Below are positions 43,527 through 47,519 of a stretch of DNA of 47,519 nucleotides, in pieces. The stretch is from Bacteroidota bacterium (lineage in GTDB: Bacteria > Bacteroidota > Bacteroidia > Flavobacteriales > Weeksellaceae): assembly GCA_023386965.1 (NCBI GenBank), contig JAEWIR010000011.1, positions 1-47,519 of the forward strand, in the 5' to 3' direction. Numbering within the stretch: the first letter of the stretch is position 1; the number at the start of each line of letters is the position of its first letter. Position numbers and translations under genes: made by a program. The notes below the pieces were generated by a model. It saw only the letters and a program-made list of their open reading frames with translations. It was not told the DNA's origin and did no database searches.

Positions 43527-44143
43527 ATGAAAACCAATTTTCTAACTTTCTTAAGTATAATAACTTTTTCAATTTGCTTTTCTCAAAATGCAGATTTTGA
43601 ACTTTATAAAATTGCTTTTACAATAAAAATAATTTTAAGTTTTTGACATTATTTGGAGATAAAATTCCAAAGAAATTTCAAATTGGAAATCAAACAATTT
43701 CTTGGTACGAAGACACATTTTACATAAAAGGCTTGAATATTAATGATGAAAAAATGATGAATCAGATTAAAAATGATGAGCACAATTCATATTTTTCAAA
43801 ATATTTATTCTCAAACCTCGAATTGAATTCTTTATTAAATGATAAGGAGAAAGAAAATTTAAGTATCGAAAGCCTTTCTCAAAAAAAATCAAAAATTAAT
43901 TTAAAAGGGGAAAATTTCTTTACTGTAGAAAAACTGAATAAGAAAAATCAGTTCTTTTTTTATGTTACAAAACCTGTTTATACAAGTGATAATAATTTTG
44001 CATTTATTTATATTGATGCAAACAAAGAGCAATATTTTGAAAATGAAATACCAGAAGAATATTATGGTTATGTTTTAGTCGTTTTCAAAAAAATTAATAA
44101 CGAATGGAAACAAATTGCCATAAAAGACTGGATAATTCTTTAA
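43527..44143 (+). pseudogene. Secreted protein of unknown function, frameshifted, cassette-borne
   Basis: The ATG at 43527 opens a signal peptide ending FSQ and reads 'NADFELYKIAFTIK' before a stop at about 43647. The remaining 166 codons (to 44143) continue in another frame with 'KNNFKFLTLFGDKIPKKFQIGNQTISWYEDTF'. One extra A in the A5 run at 43625-43629 would join both into a ~205-residue secreted protein. A real frameshift or a sequencing error are equally possible. The start is 30 bases after the GTT core; the complementary arm follows the stop. No family recognised. Confidence 0.65.
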
Positions 44144-44144
44144 A

Positions 44145-44379
44145 AAAATCGTCGTAAAACATAGAATTGGCAAAAGACGGGGTTAAAGGAATTCTTTGAG
44201 CATTCAGTTAAGAACATCCGCAGTTTTTCTTCCGACTTTCAGTTTGCATTAGCCCGCACTTCGCCAAGCCGTTTCCCGTGGGAAAAAATGGCCCTTTGGT
44301 ACGATTTTTCCCAAAGACCGCCCGGCTCCGCCACCAGTCTGGAAACCATCTTTGCATTCTTACGACGTTTTGCCAAAAG
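44145..44379 (+). repeat. Flank E: trailing attC-like region of array 2
   Basis: It begins AAAATCGTCGTAAAAC, complementary to the 5' arm of the third cassette. A possible closing core GTTTTGCC lies at 44367, and GTCGTAA/TTACGAC and TTGGCAAAA/TTTTGCCAA are exact inverted pairs, though not nested. GC is higher than in the cassette genes and no ORF is visible up to 44450. Confidence 0.4.
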
Positions 44380-44450
44380 CAGCCTTTGACGCATCGAAAG
44401 GATTCGAGAATAAATTCTGTTATTACTAAAGCAGCCCCTAGTTATATAAT

Positions 44451-44756
44451 ATGAACAAACCTTCCCTCATACTAGCTTTTGTTTTATTCTTGGCTTCCCT
44501 TTTGGCGCTGCTGGACTGGATGATCTTTTGGGAGATCAATTATCAGGGTGATTTTCCGGAACTGAGGGACGCCTATATCAACCACTTCCCCAATCTCCTG
44601 CAACCCTTTTTCAACTCAAAATTTTCGGCGTTCTTCTTTATACTTGCTTCCTCAGCGGCCGGCTGGATTTTCCTGATGCAGCAACAGTTGATCTACAAAC
44701 TTTTGGCAGTAAGTTCTATTCTGCTTGCTTTTTGGAATTTGTTTACGTTGATGTGA
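44451..44756 (+). CDS. Small three-helix membrane protein
   Basis: A 101-residue hydrophobic protein with helices near 6-25, 58-76 and 80-99. Codon use resembles the core genes, so it marks the return to the host chromosome after the array. The start lies 84 bases past the last GTT, unlike the ~30-base spacing of the cassettes. No family recognised. Confidence 0.75.
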   Translation: MNKPSLILAFVLFLASLLALLDWMIFWEINYQGDFPELRDAYINHFPNLLQPFFNSKFSAFFFILASSAAGWIFLMQQQLIYKLLAVSSILLAFWNLFTLM

Positions 44757-44856
44757 AGCTGACCATCTGCTTTCTTTACCTCTTTATTTTACTGTAAGCA
44801 AATCAAACAGCGCATATTCGTAAATTTGAACCTACAAAACTTCAGAATAATCATAA

Positions 44857-45300
44857 ATGAGAAAACAGTTGTTACAAACAGACTTCTCCAGATCGACGAT
44901 ATTGCTACGGTTAATGGTGGGCGCCGTTTTCCTGTCCGAAGGTCTGCAGAAATTCCTGTTTCCTGAAGTGCGCGGTGCCGGCAGGTTTGAAAAAATCGGT
45001 TTCCCGCAGCCGGAATTCATGGGAAATCTGGTCGGCGGTCTGGAAATCATTTGCGGCGTTTTAATTCTGCTCGGGTTGCTTACAGGACTCGCTGGCGTTC
45101 CGCTGATAATCATTATGGTGGTCGCCCTAACCACCACAAAAATGGAAATCCTGACTGAAAAAGGTTTTTGGGAGATGGCGCATGCCGCCAGAACGGACTG
45201 GGCTATGCTGTTGGGCAGTATTTTTTTACTGATGAAAGGCGGTGGCCGCTGGTCCCTGGATAATTTGATAAATGCGGGATGGACAAAAAAAACACACTGA
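44857..45300 (+). CDS. DoxX family membrane protein
   Basis: A 147-residue four-helix DoxX-type protein ('LLRLMVGAVFLSEGLQKFLFP', 'GGLEIICGVLILLGL'). DoxX proteins are inner-membrane components linked to redox or sulfur metabolism; the specific role is unknown. Its last 22 bases overlap the chromate transporter gene, so the two are co-transcribed. Confidence 0.88.
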   Translation: MRKQLLQTDFSRSTILLRLMVGAVFLSEGLQKFLFPEVRGAGRFEKIGFPQPEFMGNLVGGLEIICGVLILLGLLTGLAGVPLIIIMVVALTTTKMEILTEKGFWEMAHAARTDWAMLLGSIFLLMKGGGRWSLDNLINAGWTKKTH

Positions 45301-46409
45301 GAGAAATTGCCGCGGTCTTCCTGAAGCTTGGTATTATCGGCTTTGGCGGGCCGGCGGCGCACATCGCGATGATGCGGGAGGAAGTAGTTCTGAAAAGAAA
45401 ATGGTTCACCGAAGCCCACTTCCTGGACCTCGTAGGTGCCACCAATCTGATTCCGGGCCCTAACAGTACCGAGCTGGCCATTCATATCGGCCACGAAAAA
45501 GGGGGCTGGAAAGGCTTGCTCACCGCCGGAATCTGCTTTATCCTGCCTGCTGTGCTGGTTACCGGAATCTTTGCCTGGCTGTACAGACAGTACGGACAGC
45601 TTCCGGAAGTTCAGCCGTTTATCTACGGAGTAAAACCTGCTATAATCGCCATTATCCTCGGTGCTGTTTTTCCCCTGGCCCGTACGTCACTGAAATCTGT
45701 ACCGCTCATCGTCATTAGCTTGGTAGTCCTTACAGGCGCGCTGGCAGGCATAAGCGAAATCTATCTGATGTTTGGCGCCGGCATTTCGGCTCTTATACTG
45801 GCCTGGCTGCAGAACGCCGGTAAAAGGGGCTTTCAGAGTCTGATCCCTTTAACCTTATTGACGGTGCCGGTGCCCACGTTTTTTTCTGCTGCCAATACCG
45901 GTCTGTTCTGGATTTTCCTGAAGATTGGCGCTGTACTTTACGGCAGTGGTTATGTACTTTTTGCTTTTCTGGACACTGAGCTGGTAGCTACCGGACTACT
46001 CAGCCGCCAGCAGCTCATTGATGCCATTGCTGTTGGCCAGTTTACTCCGGGACCCGTCTTTTCTTCGGTTACCTTTATCGGCTATCAGATCAATGGAATC
46101 AGTGGTGCCATCATTTCTACCCTGGCCATTTTCCTGCCTTCTTTTGTATTTGTGGCACTCATTGGTCCTGTTATTAAATTTTTGCGCGGCTCCAAGCTCT
46201 TCCCGGCATTCCTGGATGCAGTAAACGTAGCCTCTGTAGCACTGATTGCAGCCATCTGTATAGATATGGCAGCGGAATCCCTTACCGAATGGCGCACCAT
46301 TCTGATTGCCATAGTTAGCATTCTTGTTGCTTTTGGTTACCGAAAACTGAACAGTGCGTTTGTTGTACTGGGAGGTTCCCTATTGGGATATCTGCTCACA
46401 CTTATTTGA
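45279..46409 (+). CDS. chrA: Chromate transporter, CHR family
   Basis: A 376-residue bidomain CHR-family transporter. The N-terminal half has 'GFGGPAAHIAMM' and 'NLIPGPNSTEL'; the C-terminal half repeats the fold with 'GSGYVLFAFL' and 'AVGQFTPGPVFSSVTFIGYQ'. About ten membrane helices. ChrA exports chromate by proton exchange; family members of unknown substrate also exist, so resistance should not be assumed. It overlaps doxX by 22 bp. Confidence 0.9.
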   Translation: MDKKNTLREIAAVFLKLGIIGFGGPAAHIAMMREEVVLKRKWFTEAHFLDLVGATNLIPGPNSTELAIHIGHEKGGWKGLLTAGICFILPAVLVTGIFAWLYRQYGQLPEVQPFIYGVKPAIIAIILGAVFPLARTSLKSVPLIVISLVVLTGALAGISEIYLMFGAGISALILAWLQNAGKRGFQSLIPLTLLTVPVPTFFSAANTGLFWIFLKIGAVLYGSGYVLFAFLDTELVATGLLSRQQLIDAIAVGQFTPGPVFSSVTFIGYQINGISGAIISTLAIFLPSFVFVALIGPVIKFLRGSKLFPAFLDAVNVASVALIAAICIDMAAESLTEWRTILIAIVSILVAFGYRKLNSAFVVLGGSLLGYLLTLI

Positions 46410-46537
46410 AAGTTGAATGTAATTTCATAAAGTAAACCAAACAGCCTGAGCGGAATTATCATTATATTTATGAACCGACAGCTGAGATGATGGTGCTCTT
46501 TTTTGCTGAAACTGAAATCATTTAATCAAACGATCCT

Positions 46538-46942
46538 ATGTCGACAGGCAAAACACATCTGAACGAAGAAGTCACTGCATTCCTTGACCAACTGCATCAC
46601 CCTTCAAGAGCGGGTATTGATCGGTTACGGAATATCATTCTGTCTGCAGATGAAACACTCACCGAGAATATAAAGTGGAACGGGCCCAATTACAGTGTGG
46701 GTGGTGAAGACAGGATTACAATGAAAACACATCCGGTTTCCAGGCGCATTCTGCTCATCTTCCACCGCGGAGCAAAAAAGATGGAGCAGCTTCCAGATCG
46801 ACTTATTAAACATAACAGTAAATTACTGGAGTGGAAGGAGAATGACCGGGCCATAATCACCTTTAAGACACTGCAGGAAATAGAAGACCACCGGCAAGAA
46901 TTGTCGGAAATCGTCTCAGACTGGCTTGCTGCCGCAAAATAA
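46538..46942 (+). CDS. DUF1801-like protein
   Basis: A 134-residue soluble protein with 'VTAFLDQLHHPSRAGIDRLRNIILSAD', 'ENIKWNGPNYSV' and a C-terminal helix, the pattern of the DUF1801/YdhG-like fold. Function unknown. Confidence 0.8.
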   Translation: MSTGKTHLNEEVTAFLDQLHHPSRAGIDRLRNIILSADETLTENIKWNGPNYSVGGEDRITMKTHPVSRRILLIFHRGAKKMEQLPDRLIKHNSKLLEWKENDRAIITFKTLQEIEDHRQELSEIVSDWLAAAK

Positions 46943-46994
46943 AAGAGCATTTCAAATTCAGTTAGTAAGCACATCTTTCGCAGAATAATATCAG

Positions 46995-47104
46995 AAAAAT
47001 CTGCGCGATCAGCGGGAGAATAAAAGCTTTAAGAAATCCGAGCTTGATTATGGCACGAGCAGTAACTAAATTCATACAGATAAAAATCTGCGCAATAGGC
47101 GGGA
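46995..47104. repeat. Pair of 23-base direct repeats
   Basis: 46995-47017 and 47082-47104 match at 20 of 23 positions; both begin AAAAATCTGCGC and end GCGGGA. They lie in a 465-base gap with no gene, just before the IS relic. Confidence 0.6.
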
Positions 47105-47132
47105 TAGCGAAGAATGAGGAGGAAAACTTGGA

Positions 47133-47209
47133 GGATCACGCTAAAGGGTGGTGAGTCTGTACTGGACCAATGAGCTGTCTTTACGCCGCCTAACTGCATT
47201 CTGAAGTTT
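47133..47209 (-). mobile_element. Relic of the ISL3/ISAon1-like transposase 3' end
   Basis: About 77 bases aligning with 18114-18192, including near-identical TTTACGCCGC and ATTCTGAAGTTT blocks. Its minus-strand reading gives 'NFRMQLGGVK', like 'NFRIQLRGVK' in the intact frame, then breaks by a 1-base deletion. The rest of the element is missing. Confidence 0.75.
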
Positions 47210-47407
47210 AAATACCATTTTATCTGAAAAAAAGGGTTGTTTTCCTTTTAATACAGATGTACCAATAATTTACATTTGATAAGTAAGAACCGAATGGAAC
47301 TTCTGGCAGAAATACTCCTTTTCAAACATTAGCCTTTTGAACGTCGTGCCTTTTATCTATATAGTGTTGTTATCTTTAATTATCAAACATAAAAATTACC
47401 GGTTGTT

Positions 47408-47519
47408 ATGAAAAAGTTAATACCCCTCTTAATATTATTGCTCTGCGGTATCGTACAGTCGCAGAACCGGTTTAAATATGTGCTTCATTTTAAAATTGAT
47501 TCCACCGACCGGAATATGG
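47408..47519 (+). CDS. Secreted protein, 5' partial (possible GLPGLI family)
   Basis: The first 37 codons of a gene cut by the window end. A signal peptide (MKK, leucine/isoleucine core, ending VQSQ) is followed by 'NRFKYVLHFKIDST', which resembles the start of GLPGLI-family proteins of Chryseobacterium and relatives. Family assignment is tentative because most of the protein is missing. Confidence 0.6.
   Translation, partial: MKKLIPLLILLLCGIVQSQNRFKYVLHFKIDSTDRNM

Larger units (their letters stand above)
40848..44373 (+). mobile_element. Integron-like cassette array 2 (three cassettes)
   Basis: Three A+T-rich plus-strand genes. Before each is GTT plus a unique arm (40848-40861, 41600-41614, 43497-43511); after each is the near-exact complement (41450-41463, 43418-43432, 44145-44160) ending AAC. 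Matches are 12 of 14, 13 of 15, and 14 of 15 with one insertion. Start codons are 31, 31 and 30 bases after the G; the AAC ends 14-17 bases after each stop. This is the layout of integron cassettes whose 5' edge complements their own attC R'' arm. No integrase gene is in the window. Confidence 0.65.

Noticed and set aside
40848..44373. Cassette end arms as terminal inverted repeats of one transposon family
   Set aside because: Arms differ between cassettes beyond the GTT/AAC core and no transposase or common end sequence is present.
44832..45494. 220-codon minus-strand ORF
   Set aside because: Antisense to doxX and the start of chrA; those genes have clear family motifs.
1..47519. CRISPR array
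   Set aside because: No regularly spaced direct repeats were seen; the repeats found are pairs or terminal repeats only.

Overview
The window looks like a chromosomal segment from a Flavobacteriales bacterium, most likely Weeksellaceae close to Chryseobacterium or Kaistella. The evidence is the gene content: a type IX secretion (T9SS) sorting domain, DUF3575, an OlsF-type fused acyltransferase, NamZ/DUF1343, and an apparent GLPGLI-family start. TAnnTTTG promoter elements and the near absence of Shine-Dalgarno sequences agree with this. The core DNA has moderate GC. Two blocks are much more A+T-rich and look acquired.

Layout. 1-2151: contig edge, terminator and an M13 peptidase lipoprotein. 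2287-8015: a complete four-gene DNA repair operon (MBL exonuclease, ATP-dependent ligase, Lhr-type helicase, PdeM endonuclease). 8138-12391: stress FMN protein, lipocalin, MBL hydrolase, TspO-like protein and an alpha/beta hydrolase. 12374-14492 (minus): menC and fbp. 14701-17809: aspartate kinase and an OlsF-like aminolipid synthase. 17896-21712: tRNA-Phe, a broken ISL3/ISAon1-like insertion sequence and two A+T-rich orphan genes between related flanks. 21948-29610: a double ice-binding-domain T9SS protein, thioredoxin-like and envelope genes, a retropepsin-like protease, NamZ and an FtsX-type permease. 29625-34840: a cystathionine beta-synthase-like enzyme, cbpM/cbpA, a dicarboxylate symporter and a GNAT-nitrilase fusion. 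35113-40660 (minus): M1 aminopeptidase, a small protein, a serine hydrolase, thyA and a GreA-like protein. 40848-44373: three A+T-rich genes in cassette form, one an OLD-family nuclease. 44451-47519: DoxX, ChrA, DUF1801, an IS relic and the start of a secreted protein.

The most notable signal is the cassette architecture. Five A+T-rich genes, all on the plus strand, start 26-32 nt after a GTT core. Just after (in one case overlapping) its stop codon each gene has a sequence complementary to the bases at its own 5' edge. In array 2 these arms are 14-16 nt, differ from cassette to cassette, and end in AAC opposite GTT. That is the geometry of integron cassettes with attC sites: the 5' edge of a cassette is complementary to its own attC R'' arm, and the spacers between genes are imperfect palindromes. 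No integron integrase lies in the window, so these would be integrase-less (CALIN-like) arrays or a related, undescribed cassette system. One cassette carries a standalone OLD ATPase/TOPRIM nuclease, a family with known anti-phage members, which suggests defence cargo.

The remaining genes are mainly housekeeping and envelope functions in short operons, several with 4-bp ATGA overlaps (exonuclease/ligase, helicase/PdeM, CbpA/CbpM, serine hydrolase/75-aa protein). Functions are assigned from visible motifs and remembered family features; no database search was run.
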